Source of the DNA: DASZHA01 sp049644325
GTDB taxonomy: Bacteria > Chloroflexota > Dormibacteria > DASZGP01
DNA: 34,668 nucleotides
Assembly (NCBI GenBank): GCA_049644325.1
Contig: JBARRR010000081.1
Location: forward strand, 1 to 34,668
Direction of reading: 5' to 3'
In this document: one piece after another, positions 14,058-21,364 of the stretch
How the letters are laid out: each line of letters opens with the position of its first letter
Numbering within the stretch: the stretch's first letter is position 1
The notes under the pieces: generated by a model
Told to the model about the DNA's origin: nothing
The model's database searches: none
What the model saw: only the letters and a program-made list of their open reading frames with translations
Translations under genes and position numbers: made by a program

Positions 14058-16040
14058 ATGCCGTCATTGGCGAAGCAGGTTGGGTTGGGCCTGGCGGCCC
14101 GTGGCGACGTCGCCGACACCGTCGACTGGGCGCGGCGTGCCGAGGACCTGGGCCTGGAATCGGTCTGGGTCCACGACAGCTACTTCGAGCGTGACCCCAT
14201 AACCTTCCTGGCGGCGATGGCGCGCGCGACCTCGTCGATCCGCCTTGGTGCCGGTGCCCTCAACCCTTACACACGGCATTCGTTCGTGGTCGCCACGACG
14301 ATGGCCTCCCTCGACGACATCGCCCCGGGGCGGATGTCACTGGCGCTGGGCAGCGGCCTGCCGCTTCGCCTGATGCAGATGGCGATCCCCCACGAGGACG
14401 CGCCGGCACACGTCGGCCGTGCCATCGACGACATCCGGACCCTGTGGCGCGGGGAGCGGCTGGTGCTCAACGACAAGGTGCCCCCGCTGGTGCCGATGTT
14501 CCCGCCACCCAGGCGAATTCCCATCTACGTCGCGGCTTACACCAAGCCCTACCTGCGGCTTGCCGGCGAGAAGGCCGACGGCTACCTCGCCCGCCCGATG
14601 GAGTCGCTGCCCGCCTTCAGCCTGATGCGCGAGGGGGTGCTGGCCTCCGCCGCCGAGCACGGCCGCCCCGCCACCGACATCGACTTCCGCGGCTACCTGC
14701 TCACCTACGTCGCCGACTCGCGCCGCGAGGCGCTCAACCGGGCCAAGCGCGAGCCCTTCGTCATATACATGGTGTCGATCCTCAGCGACGCCTCGCTGCG
14801 CCGGGCCGGGTTTCCCGCCGAGCTGCGCGACGAGGTCAACGGGATGTGGCGGGCGGAGAAGTACCACGAGGCGGCGGAGGCCATCCCCGACGAGCTGCTG
14901 GAGGCTTTCGTCCTCGTCGGCACCCGCGACGACGTCGCCCGCCGCGCCGAGGAGTACCACACCGCCGGGATGGACGTCCCCCTGCTGCAGCCGGTGGTCC
15001 AGGACGAGGACCAGGTCCGCGCTGTCCTCGATGCATGCGTGCTCTACGGGTCGGGTGTCGCGCGCGCCGCGGCGCAAGGCCAGCCCGCGGCCCGTGGTGA
15101 AGCGGCGGCTGCCGTGGGCGACACCGCCTGGCAGCGCCTCCGTGCGCGAGCCGCTGGCGCCTACGAGATAACCCGACCCTTCAGCTTCACCGCCTCGCTG
15201 CTGCCGATCACGGCCGCGGGCGCTTTCGCCTGGACCCAGGGCCGCGCGGATCTCCTCCCCTGGCTGGCGGCGCTGGCCGGGGGACTGGCGCTGCACGCCG
15301 GCACCAATGTGGTCAACGAGATCTACGACGTGCGCCACGGCATCGACTCGATCACCTCGCCGCGCGCCAGCCACGCCATCGTCAGCGGCGGCGTCAGCGA
15401 ACGCGGCGCCTTTGGCATCGCCTATTCGCTCTTCGCCATCAGCGCTCTGATGGGCGTCTACCTGACCCTTGTGCGGGGCCCGCTGATCCTCGTTCTCGGG
15501 GTGCTGGGCCTGCTGGGCGGCTACTTCTACACTGCACCGCCGTTCCACTACAAGTACCGCGCCCTGGGCGTCCCGCTGGTCTTCCTGCAGATGGGCGTGC
15601 TGATGACCGTGGGCGCCTATTTCGCGGCCACCGGCGCGTTCGACTGGCGGCTGCTGGCCCTGGCCGCCCCGATCGGGCTGCTGGTGGCGGCCATCCTCCA
15701 CGGCAACGAGTGGCGCGACATGGCCGAGGACACCCGGCTAGGCTTCAGCACCCTGTCGGCGCGGATCGGCAAGGTCTCGGCGTTCAGGGCCTACGTCGCC
15801 CTGGTCATCGGCACCTACATGGTGCTCGCGATCGCGGTCATCGCCGGCTGGCTGCCGACACCGACGCTCCTGGCGGTCCTCAGCCTGCCGGCCGCGGTGC
15901 TCCTGGTCCAGGCCGCCGAGCGTGGCGCGGGGGGCAGCCTCGGCGAGATCAACATGATCGACATGGCCACCGCCCGCCTGCACGCCATCTTCGGCGTCCT
16001 CCTGATCCTCGGACTTATCGTCGCCCACCTGGTGGCGTGA
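14058..16040 (+). CDS. Fusion: luciferase-like (F420/FMN) oxidoreductase + MenA-type UbiA prenyltransferase
   Basis: A single 660-residue open frame holds two complete domains. Residues 1-335 are a luciferase-like monooxygenase (LLM) TIM barrel of the F420-dependent Mer-like type: RAEDLGLESVWVHDS, GAGALNPYTRHSFV, LDDIAPGRMSLALGSG, and the late FVLVGTRDDVARRAEEYH. An Ala/Gly/Gln-rich linker (336-365) follows. Residues 369-660 are a polytopic UbiA prenyltransferase with both Asp-rich motifs: N420-E-I-Y-D424...D430 and N550-E-W-R-D554-M-A-E-D558, then G562-F-S-T-L. Their spacing matches MenA (1,4-dihydroxy-2-naphthoate polyprenyltransferase), except that the usual GK is GF. It faces menG, 19 bases away, and is coupled to the CPBP gene by a GTGA overlap. 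Menaquinone synthesis is the likely pathway; the reaction of the LLM domain is unknown. Confidence 0.85.
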   Translation: MPSLAKQVGLGLAARGDVADTVDWARRAEDLGLESVWVHDSYFERDPITFLAAMARATSSIRLGAGALNPYTRHSFVVATTMASLDDIAPGRMSLALGSGLPLRLMQMAIPHEDAPAHVGRAIDDIRTLWRGERLVLNDKVPPLVPMFPPPRRIPIYVAAYTKPYLRLAGEKADGYLARPMESLPAFSLMREGVLASAAEHGRPATDIDFRGYLLTYVADSRREALNRAKREPFVIYMVSILSDASLRRAGFPAELRDEVNGMWRAEKYHEAAEAIPDELLEAFVLVGTRDDVARRAEEYHTAGMDVPLLQPVVQDEDQVRAVLDACVLYGSGVARAAAQGQPAARGEAAAAVGDTAWQRLRARAAGAYEITRPFSFTASLLPITAAGAFAWTQGRADLLPWLAALAGGLALHAGTNVVNEIYDVRHGIDSITSPRASHAIVSGGVSERGAFGIAYSLFAISALMGVYLTLVRGPLILVLGVLGLLGGYFYTAPPFHYKYRALGVPLVFLQMGVLMTVGAYFAATGAFDWRLLALAAPIGLLVAAILHGNEWRDMAEDTRLGFSTLSARIGKVSAFRAYVALVIGTYMVLAIAVIAGWLPTPTLLAVLSLPAAVLLVQAAERGAGGSLGEINMIDMATARLHAIFGVLLILGLIVAHLVA

Positions 16041-16663
16041 TCGCGCCACGCATCCGCGGCCGCGACTTCGCGGTGGGCCTGGCCGCGGCGACCGTCATCT
16101 GGACCCTGGCCTTCCGGGGCAGGTCCCACTTCTGGGAGAAGATGACCGCCGGCGTCGGTGCCCTCGGCGCCTTCGCGCTCTATGCCAATCCCAGCTTGCG
16201 TAAGGTGCGTCCGCGGCCCAGGGACATCGCCACCGGGCTGGCCAGCGCGGGTGCCCTCTACGGCGTCTTCCAGGTCGGCGACCGGTTTGCCCGGCGCGTC
16301 ATGCCCAACGGCGCCGCCGACATCGACGACGTCTACCGGCGGCGCCAGCTGTCATCGACCACCTTCATCGCGCCGGCACTGGGGTTGGTGATCGCGCCCG
16401 GCGAAGAGCTCTTCTGGCGCGGCCTGGTCAACGGCTACCTCGCCCAGGAGCTGGGCCCCACGCTGGGTAACGCCACCGGGGCTGTCATCTACGGTGGCAT
16501 CCACCTGGTCAGCGGCAACCTCACCCTGACCGGCGCGGCCGGGATCGCCGGCGCCTTCTGGAGCCTGCAGTACCTGTTCGAGGGCAGCCTGGCGGCGCTG
16601 ATCGTAAGCCACGTCACCTGGGACATATGGATCTTCCTGGTACAGCCGACGGTGGCTCCTTAG
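16037..16663 (+). CDS. CPBP (CAAX/ABI) family intramembrane protease
   Basis: A 208-residue membrane protein with the CPBP/ABI motifs: E123-E124 and R128 (EELFWRG), H156 in the next helix (YGGIHL), and H192 with D196 (SHVTWDIW). These residues form the intramembrane glutamic-protease site in characterised relatives. The first ~80 residues hold two hydrophobic segments. The GTG start overlaps the TGA of the fusion gene; this start is chosen because the frame upstream lies inside the UbiA coding region. Bacterial members act on prenylated or membrane proteins or work as immunity proteins; the substrate here is unknown. The coupling to a prenyltransferase suggests a membrane or isoprenoid connection, which is inference only. 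Confidence 0.82.
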   Translation: MIAPRIRGRDFAVGLAAATVIWTLAFRGRSHFWEKMTAGVGALGAFALYANPSLRKVRPRPRDIATGLASAGALYGVFQVGDRFARRVMPNGAADIDDVYRRRQLSSTTFIAPALGLVIAPGEELFWRGLVNGYLAQELGPTLGNATGAVIYGGIHLVSGNLTLTGAAGIAGAFWSLQYLFEGSLAALIVSHVTWDIWIFLVQPTVAP

Positions 16664-16672
16664 CCCACCGTC
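16648..16672. terminator. Hairpin spanning the stops of two convergent genes
   Basis: GACGGTGG (16648-16655) and CCACCGTC (16665-16672) form a perfect 8-bp stem with a 9-base loop. The loop contains the TAG of the CPBP gene, and the right arm runs into the TCA (stop) of the carboxyltransferase. Being symmetric, it could end transcription from both sides; there is no T-run. Confidence 0.45.
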
Positions 16673-18248
16673 ACCAGGCGTCGACGTAGCGCCGCCGGCC
16701 GGGGTCCCGAGGCGCGCGGCTTCCAGCCTCCATCAGCACCCTGGTGGCGATGTCGCGGGTCTCGGCGGGGTCGATCACATCGTCGATTTCAAAGTAAGTG
16801 GCCATGTTCAGCGCCTTGCCCATCTCGTAGGCGGCCGCCACCATCTGGTCGAATGCGGCCTGGCGCTCTACCTCGCCGGCGATGGCGTCGAGCTCCTTCT
16901 TGTAGGCCAGTTTGACGGCACCCTCCAGGCCCATTCCGCCAAACTCGCCGCTGGGCCAGGCGACCGTCATCAGGGCGGCATGGAAGCTGCCGCCGGCCAT
17001 TGCCTGGGCGCCAAGCCCGTACCCCTTGCGCAGCACCACCGTCATGTACGGCACCGTCAGCGCGGCGCCGGCGAGGAATAGCCGGCTGGCGTGCCGGACC
17101 AGGCCAGTGGCCTCGGCGTCGGGCCCCACCATGATCCCGGGACAGTCGCACAGGAAGAGGACGGGGATGTCGAACGCCTCGCAAAGCTGCAGGAAGCGGG
17201 CGCCCTTGTCGGCGCCGTCGCTGGTGATGGCGCCGGCCAGGTGCATCGGGTTGTTGGCCACGACGCCGACGGGGCTGCCTCCGATCCGCGCCAGCGCCGT
17301 CACCATGCCACGGCCAAACCGGGGGCGCAGCTCCAGGACGCTGCCCGTGTCGGCGAGGATGTCGATGGCCCGGTGGACGTCGTAGGCGCGGCGCCGGTTC
17401 TCGGGAACGACCTCGCGCAGCGCCGCCTGGTCGGGCGCCTCCCACTCCGCGACCGGCCCCTGGAAGTAGGACAGCGCCTGCTTGGCCAGGCGCACCGCGT
17501 CGGCCTCGTCGGCGGCGGCGACGTCGACGACGCCGTTGTTGACCTGCATCACCAGCGGCCCCACGGCGTCGGGCTCGACGACGCCCAGGCCGCCGCCCTC
17601 GATCATCGCGGGGCCGCCCATGCCGATGCTGGCTTCGGGCGTGGCGATGGTGATGTCGCAGGAGCCGAAGAGCACGGCGTTGCCGGCAAAGCAGCGACCT
17701 GAGGCGATGCCGATCCGCGGCACCAGCCCCGAGAGGCGAGCCCAGAGGGCGAAGGCCATGGTGTCGAGGCCGGCGACCATGGCGTGGTCGGTGTCGCCCG
17801 GGCGACCGCCGCCGCCCTCGGTGAAGAACACTGTCGGCAGTCGCAGACGCTCGATGACGTCGAAGATCCGGTCCTTCTTCTTGTGTCCCATCATCCCCTG
17901 GGTCCCAGCCAGCACGGTGTAGTCGTAGGAGAGAACGGCACAGTCGGCCCGGTCGGCGCCCACCAGGTCGGAGTTGACGCGCGCCAGACCCCCCACCAAC
18001 CCATCCGCCGGAGTCCTCGCGATCAGGTCGGCAATGTCCCGCCGCGCCCGCTGCGCCGCGATCGCCAGGGCGCCGTACTCGACGAAGCTGCCCGGGTCGA
18101 CGAGGTCCTCGACGTTCTCGCGGGCGGTGCGCCGGCCCCTGGCATGGCGCTGTTGCACCACCTCTCCCCTGCCCTCGTCCCGCGTAGCAGCGCGACGGCG
18201 CCGAGCCTCGTCGAGGTCGGCGCGCGAGGTCTGGTCGCCTGCCGTCAT
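16671..18248 (-). CDS. Acyl-CoA carboxylase, carboxyltransferase subunit
   Basis: A 525-residue biotin-dependent carboxyltransferase of the propionyl/acetyl-CoA carboxylase beta type. The N-terminal half has QQRHARGRRTARENVEDLVDPGSF (residues ~30-53, given here as RHARGRRTAREN), the Gly-rich turn FFTEGGGGRPGDTD and GSCDITIATPEASIGMGGPAMIEG. The C-terminal half has GVVANNPMHLAGAITSDGADKGARFLQLC (core NNPMHLAGAITSDGADK), FLCDCPGIMVGPDAE and GGSFHAALMTVAWPSGEFGGMG. It moves the carboxyl group from biotin to an acyl-CoA. No biotin carboxylase or biotin carrier gene is in the window, so partners must lie elsewhere. ATG at 18248 is preferred because the homologous region begins shortly after it; no good Shine-Dalgarno is seen, but CAGAAT lies seven bases upstream. 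Confidence 0.87.
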   Translation of the reverse strand: MTAGDQTSRADLDEARRRRAATRDEGRGEVVQQRHARGRRTARENVEDLVDPGSFVEYGALAIAAQRARRDIADLIARTPADGLVGGLARVNSDLVGADRADCAVLSYDYTVLAGTQGMMGHKKKDRIFDVIERLRLPTVFFTEGGGGRPGDTDHAMVAGLDTMAFALWARLSGLVPRIGIASGRCFAGNAVLFGSCDITIATPEASIGMGGPAMIEGGGLGVVEPDAVGPLVMQVNNGVVDVAAADEADAVRLAKQALSYFQGPVAEWEAPDQAALREVVPENRRRAYDVHRAIDILADTGSVLELRPRFGRGMVTALARIGGSPVGVVANNPMHLAGAITSDGADKGARFLQLCEAFDIPVLFLCDCPGIMVGPDAEATGLVRHASRLFLAGAALTVPYMTVVLRKGYGLGAQAMAGGSFHAALMTVAWPSGEFGGMGLEGAVKLAYKKELDAIAGEVERQAAFDQMVAAAYEMGKALNMATYFEIDDVIDPAETRDIATRVLMEAGSRAPRDPGRRRYVDAW

Positions 18249-18490
18249 GCCGGGAATTCTGAGGGAAGGAACGCCCCATGGGGACCGGCGCCGTCGGCAC
18301 GACCGCCCTGGGGCACCAACCGCCGGTGGATACCCTGTTACCATCGCGATAAGCGGGGTGAACGGACAGACGGATGGCGCGCAGTTGTCCACAGGCAGGC
18401 CGATGACGACGTGGAAGGTCGAGTCGGAATGAGCTTTGCGCCGCTTTGCTGTGCAACTGAGCGCGATACGACGTTGATGAGCGCAGGCGG
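18249..18490. other. Divergent intergenic region
   Basis: This 242-base spacer lies between the carboxyltransferase and the HTH-MEDS gene. It contains the palindrome CCCCATGGGG (18274-18283) and one TTGTCCACA (18385-18393), identical to the high-GC DnaA-box consensus. One box without neighbours does not make an origin. No convincing promoter pair or RNA gene is seen. Confidence 0.35.
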
Positions 18491-19213
18491 GTGAACGACC
18501 AGCTGCTGAACACCAAGGAGGCAGCCGAGTTCCTGCGCGTCAGCGAGGCCTCAATCCGACGCTGGAGTGACGCCGGCCTGCTGCCGGCACAACGCGTGGG
18601 CCGGCGCGGCGCCCGGCGCATCACCCGCTCCGACCTGGAGCGCTTCATGGGGGCCAAGGAAGGGCGACCCGACGACTCCTCCGCCGCCGTCGTCGGGGGC
18701 GAGGCCATCCCCCTGCGGACCCATATCGCCTGCCTCTATGCCGAGGAAGCCGGACGATATCGCCACTCAGTGCCGTTCATCGTCGACGGCTTGCGCCGTG
18801 GCCAGCCTACGTTCCTGGTCTGCTCGGGCGAGGTGCTCGACGGCTATCTGGAGACCCTGCGAGTGGCAATGGCCGATTCCCACAGCACCCTCGCCGAGCT
18901 CCGGGTGGTGTCCGAGTCAGCGATGACGGCGGCCGACTTCATCGACTATTGGGAGCAGGTCCTCAGTGGGCTGGTCGCCACTCGGCCCTCGGCGATTCGC
19001 ATCGTCGGCGAGCTGGTCTGCGCCGTCGAGATGCTGGAGTCGCTGGAGGAGCTGATGCGCTACGAGGAGGCCATCAACCTGCTGGCCAAGCGGTACCCCG
19101 TCATCTTCCTCTGCCAGTACGACGTCCGGGGCTTCGACGGTCCGACCATCCTGCGCATGCTCAAGGCGCACCCCGATATGTACGGCTGGCGCCTGGGAAA
19201 CTTCCTCGCCTGA
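18491..19213 (+). CDS. HTH (excisionase/MerR-like) - MEDS domain regulator
   Basis: A 240-residue protein with two parts. Residues 1-55 are a helix-turn-helix of the excisionase/HTH_17 type (LLNTKEAAEFLRVSEASIRRW...ARRITRSDLERFM). Residues 70-237 are a MEDS (DcmR-like sensory) domain: HIACLYAEEAGRYRHSVPFI, VDGLRRGQPTFLVCSGEVL, a central SAMTAADFIDYWEQ, then VIFLCQYDVRGFDGPTILRMLKAHP. DcmR, the namesake, is a regulator of dichloromethane dehalogenation; in general MEDS is a ligand- or signal-sensing domain with unknown ligand. The GTG start at 18491 is the first possible one for the HTH and is preceded by GGCGG only. It is divergent from the carboxyltransferase and convergent with the crotonase, so either could be a target; nothing in the sequence proves it. 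Confidence 0.8.
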   Translation: MNDQLLNTKEAAEFLRVSEASIRRWSDAGLLPAQRVGRRGARRITRSDLERFMGAKEGRPDDSSAAVVGGEAIPLRTHIACLYAEEAGRYRHSVPFIVDGLRRGQPTFLVCSGEVLDGYLETLRVAMADSHSTLAELRVVSESAMTAADFIDYWEQVLSGLVATRPSAIRIVGELVCAVEMLESLEELMRYEEAINLLAKRYPVIFLCQYDVRGFDGPTILRMLKAHPDMYGWRLGNFLA

Positions 19214-19216
19214 CCC

Positions 19217-19963
19217 TCAGTCCCGGCGGAGCGCTCCCTCCACCGCCGCCCGGCCTTCGGCATCGACCCAGCCCTGCAGCAAGGGGTCAGCCGCGGCCGC
19301 GGCCCGCAGCCGTTCCACGGTCTCAGCCCGCAGCTCTCGCTTGGTGCGGGCGTAGACGCTGGCAGGCGCGGCCGCCAGCTCCCTGGCCACCTCCAGTGCG
19401 CGGGGGACGACGTCGTCGCCGCTGAGCACCTCGTCCCACACCCCGTTGTCGGCGCACCATTCAGCCCCCACCAGCCGGGCGCTGAGGGCCAGGTAGCGCG
19501 CCGCCGCCGGCGTCAGCTCGGCGCGCACGATACCGATTGCCGCCGCCGGGTAGGGCACACCAACTGTGACCTCGGTGATGCCGTACTTGCCGTCCAGGGC
19601 ACCGATGCGGATGTCGCCGCAGAGGGCGAAGAGGAACCCGCCGGCGATGGCGTGGCCGGTGATGGCGGTGACCACGGGAAAGGGCAGCCCGTAGGCGGCG
19701 AGGACCAGGTCGTTGACCCCCTGGACCATCGCCTGCTGGCCAGCCGCGTCGAGGGTGGGCACGAACTTGAGGTCGACGCCCGCGGAGAAGAAGCGGGGCC
19801 GGCCGGAGATCACCAGGGCTCGCGGGGGCGTCGCGGCCACCTCCGCCAGCGCGGCTATCAGCTCGTGGAGGGTGTCCAGGTCCATGGCGTTGGCCGGGGG
19901 GCGATCAAGGGTGAGCAGGGTCACCTCGCCCTCGACGCGGGTGGTGACGTGGCCGACTGACAT
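19217..19963 (-). CDS. Enoyl-CoA hydratase/isomerase (crotonase) family protein
   Basis: About 248 residues with the crotonase fold: LDRPPANAMDLDTLHEL, the oxyanion-hole segment FFSAGVDLKFV, the second segment HAIAGGFLFALCGDIRIG and KYGITEVTVGVPYP. In hydratases two glutamates act. Here the one expected after AGG is replaced by Phe (AGGFLF), while the second (ITEVTVG) is kept. A single Glu fits enoyl-CoA isomerase-like or other crotonase chemistry better than hydration. Start choice: TAGGAT (19975-19970) is six bases before the second of two ATGs, so a leaderless start at 19963 is preferred; starting at 19969 would add two residues. It is convergent with the HTH-MEDS gene (3-base gap). The substrate is unknown. 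Confidence 0.8.
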   Translation of the reverse strand: MSVGHVTTRVEGEVTLLTLDRPPANAMDLDTLHELIAALAEVAATPPRALVISGRPRFFSAGVDLKFVPTLDAAGQQAMVQGVNDLVLAAYGLPFPVVTAITGHAIAGGFLFALCGDIRIGALDGKYGITEVTVGVPYPAAAIGIVRAELTPAAARYLALSARLVGAEWCADNGVWDEVLSGDDVVPRALEVARELAAAPASVYARTKRELRAETVERLRAAAAADPLLQGWVDAEGRAAVEGALRRD

Positions 19964-19969
19964 CGGCAT

Positions 19970-19975
19970 ATCCTA
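19970..19975 (-). promoter_or_regulatory. -10 box TAGGAT, leaderless promoter of the crotonase gene
   Basis: On the minus strand TAGGAT is followed by ATGCCG and then ATG at 19963. The six-base spacing puts the expected transcription start on the second ATG. Confidence 0.5.
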
Positions 19976-20016
19976 AGCACCCATGCCAAGGCTCGGGTTT
20001 TAGGGCGACCGCAAGC

Positions 20017-20754
20017 GTGGGCAGTCTGGCGCTGGCAGGCGCGATTCCCGTACTGGTCACCACCTTCCTGGCCTCCACGGTCGAGGCGGTCGAGATGGTC
20101 ACCATCGTCGTGGGGGTGGGCGCGGCCCGGGGCTGGCGGTCGACCCTGGTCGGCGTGGGCGCCGGCTTCGCCGTTCTCCTGGCGGTGGTCGCGGTCCTCG
20201 GCGTGGCCCTCAGCAGCATCCCGATCGGGCCGTTGCGGCTGCTGGTCGGGTCGCTGATGCTCGTCTTCGGCCTGCAGTGGCTACGCAAGGGCGTACGCCG
20301 GGTGGCTGCCCACGGGCTGGCGGGACTCAAGTTCAGAGAGCCGGAGCCACCGGAGTTCACCGGGACCGGCTTCGATTGGCTGGCCTTCGTCCTGGCGTTC
20401 AAGGGGGTGGTCCTCGAGGGCCTCGAGATCGCCTTCATCGCCGTCTCCCTGGGTGCCACCACCAATCGGTACGACGTCGCCGCCGTCGGCGCGGTTGCGG
20501 CGCTGGTGCTGGTCGGCGGCCTGGGGGCGGCGGTCCACTCCCTGGTGCGGCAAGTGCCCCGCAGCCTGCTTCAGCTCGGCGTCGGTGTCCTGCTGACTAC
20601 CTTCGGCACCTTCTGGGCGGTCGAGGGCCTGGGCGTCGATTGGCCGGGCAGCGACGCCACGATCCTCTGGCTGCTTACCCTGTACGTGCTGACGGCGGTG
20701 ACCTTCATTGCCCTTGAACGCCGCCGGGCCTTCGGGTTCGACCCGGCCACGTGA
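20017..20754 (+). CDS. COG4280-like membrane protein with duplicated E-x-x-E helix motif
   Basis: A 245-residue protein with six or seven membrane helices. It contains an internal duplication: F17-LASTVEAVEMVTIVVGVG near the start and F128-KGVVLEGLEIAFIAVSLG in the middle, each with glutamates three apart (E23/E26 and E134/E137). Paired acidic helices in a two-fold repeat are typical of small ion transporters such as the UPF0016 and related cation families. I recall this architecture as COG4280 (uncharacterised membrane protein), but cannot check it. A cation transport role is inference. The GTG start lacks a clear Shine-Dalgarno. The next gene, a 73-residue membrane protein, is coupled by a GTGA overlap. 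Confidence 0.72.
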   Translation: MGSLALAGAIPVLVTTFLASTVEAVEMVTIVVGVGAARGWRSTLVGVGAGFAVLLAVVAVLGVALSSIPIGPLRLLVGSLMLVFGLQWLRKGVRRVAAHGLAGLKFREPEPPEFTGTGFDWLAFVLAFKGVVLEGLEIAFIAVSLGATTNRYDVAAVGAVAALVLVGGLGAAVHSLVRQVPRSLLQLGVGVLLTTFGTFWAVEGLGVDWPGSDATILWLLTLYVLTAVTFIALERRRAFGFDPAT

Positions 20755-20972
20755 CCGACCTGCGGGTGCTTGGCTCGTGGATCCGCGGCTTCCTGCGTTT
20801 CTGGTACGGCTTCATCGTCGGCGACGACTGGACGGTCGCGGCCGCGGTCGTCGCCGGGCTGCTGGTCACCGCGCTTCTGAAGCTGAATGGGGTGCCGGCT
20901 TGGTGGGTGATGCCGCTGGTGGTGATCGTCGCCATCGGCGAGAGCCTTCGCCGGGCCAGTCACCGGCGGTAG
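20751..20972 (+). CDS. Small two-helix membrane protein coupled to the COG4280-like gene
   Basis: A 73-residue protein. The first part is aromatic and amphipathic (LGSWIRGFLRFWYGFIVGDDW), followed by two hydrophobic helices (TVAAAVVAGLLVTALL and WWVMPLVVIVAIGESL) and a basic tail RRASHRR. The GTG start overlaps the previous stop by four bases (GTGA), so the two proteins should be made together; a partner subunit of the larger membrane protein is likely. I do not recognise a family. The coding potential is supported by the overlap, the clean hydrophobic pattern and the lack of any alternative gene on this stretch. Confidence 0.62.
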   Translation: MTDLRVLGSWIRGFLRFWYGFIVGDDWTVAAAVVAGLLVTALLKLNGVPAWWVMPLVVIVAIGESLRRASHRR

Positions 20973-21003
20973 CCGAGCGGAGGCTCTTACCCTCTGCCTG
21001 CGG

Positions 21004-21300
21004 TTAGCCGCCTCCGGCGTGGACCGCGACCGGGCCGTCCCACTGCTCGAGAAACTCGATATCCATGTCCTGGAGCGCGGCGCCCACCCATTCGGCACTG
21101 GCCTCACTGGCTGCCTTGGCGTCGGCCTCGTCCGCGAAAGCCGACATCGATGTCAGCCGGTCCTCCGCGTCGCGGATGACGTGGTAGCTGACGAACCCCT
21201 TCATCCTGCGGATCTTCTCCAGCCACAGGTCGTCAACCCTGCGGATGATCTCCTCCGCCTGGGCGGGCGGCACGCGGTAGTGACGGATGTTCATGTGCAT
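21004..21300 (-). CDS. ABM-like dimeric alpha/beta-barrel protein
   Basis: A 98-residue protein with a ferredoxin-like fold pattern: an N-terminal strand NIRHYRVP, helix AEEIIRRVDDLWLEKIRR, strand GFVSYHVIRDAEDRLTSMSAF and helix ADAKAASEASAEWVGAAL, ending in a strand. This is the layout of antibiotic-biosynthesis-monooxygenase/EthD-like proteins, which act as small oxygenases, isomerases or heme-degrading enzymes, or have no known activity. No heme or active-site signature is seen. GAGGAGGTG at 21307-21315 lies six bases before the ATG at 21300, so this start is preferred over the GTG at 21309 that lies inside the ribosome-binding site. It is convergent with the small membrane protein gene. 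Another protein of this fold lies at 26323-26631. Confidence 0.72.
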   Translation of the reverse strand: MHMNIRHYRVPPAQAEEIIRRVDDLWLEKIRRMKGFVSYHVIRDAEDRLTSMSAFADEADAKAASEASAEWVGAALQDMDIEFLEQWDGPVAVHAGGG

Positions 21301-21364
21301 CGGACTCACCTCCTCGCTGCCATAGTGGTGGCGGCAGCGGCGTCAGACGATTTTGCCAGTGACG

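Noticed and set aside
18274..18283. CCCCATGGGG palindrome as an operator
   Set aside because: Short GC palindromes are frequent at this composition, and it is not placed on a recognisable promoter.
18385..18393. TTGTCCACA, a DnaA-box match, as sign of a replication origin
   Set aside because: Only one box is seen, with no AT-rich stretch and no dnaA, dnaN or gyrase genes.
16789..18708. A 639-residue open frame in a second minus-strand frame across the carboxyltransferase gene
   Set aside because: It is Arg/Pro/Gly-rich without any fold pattern, as expected for a shadow frame in very GC-rich DNA; the carboxyltransferase has all family motifs.
19228..19237. GGAGCGCTCC palindrome as a terminator
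   Set aside because: It lies inside the coding end of the crotonase, has no room for a loop and no T-run.
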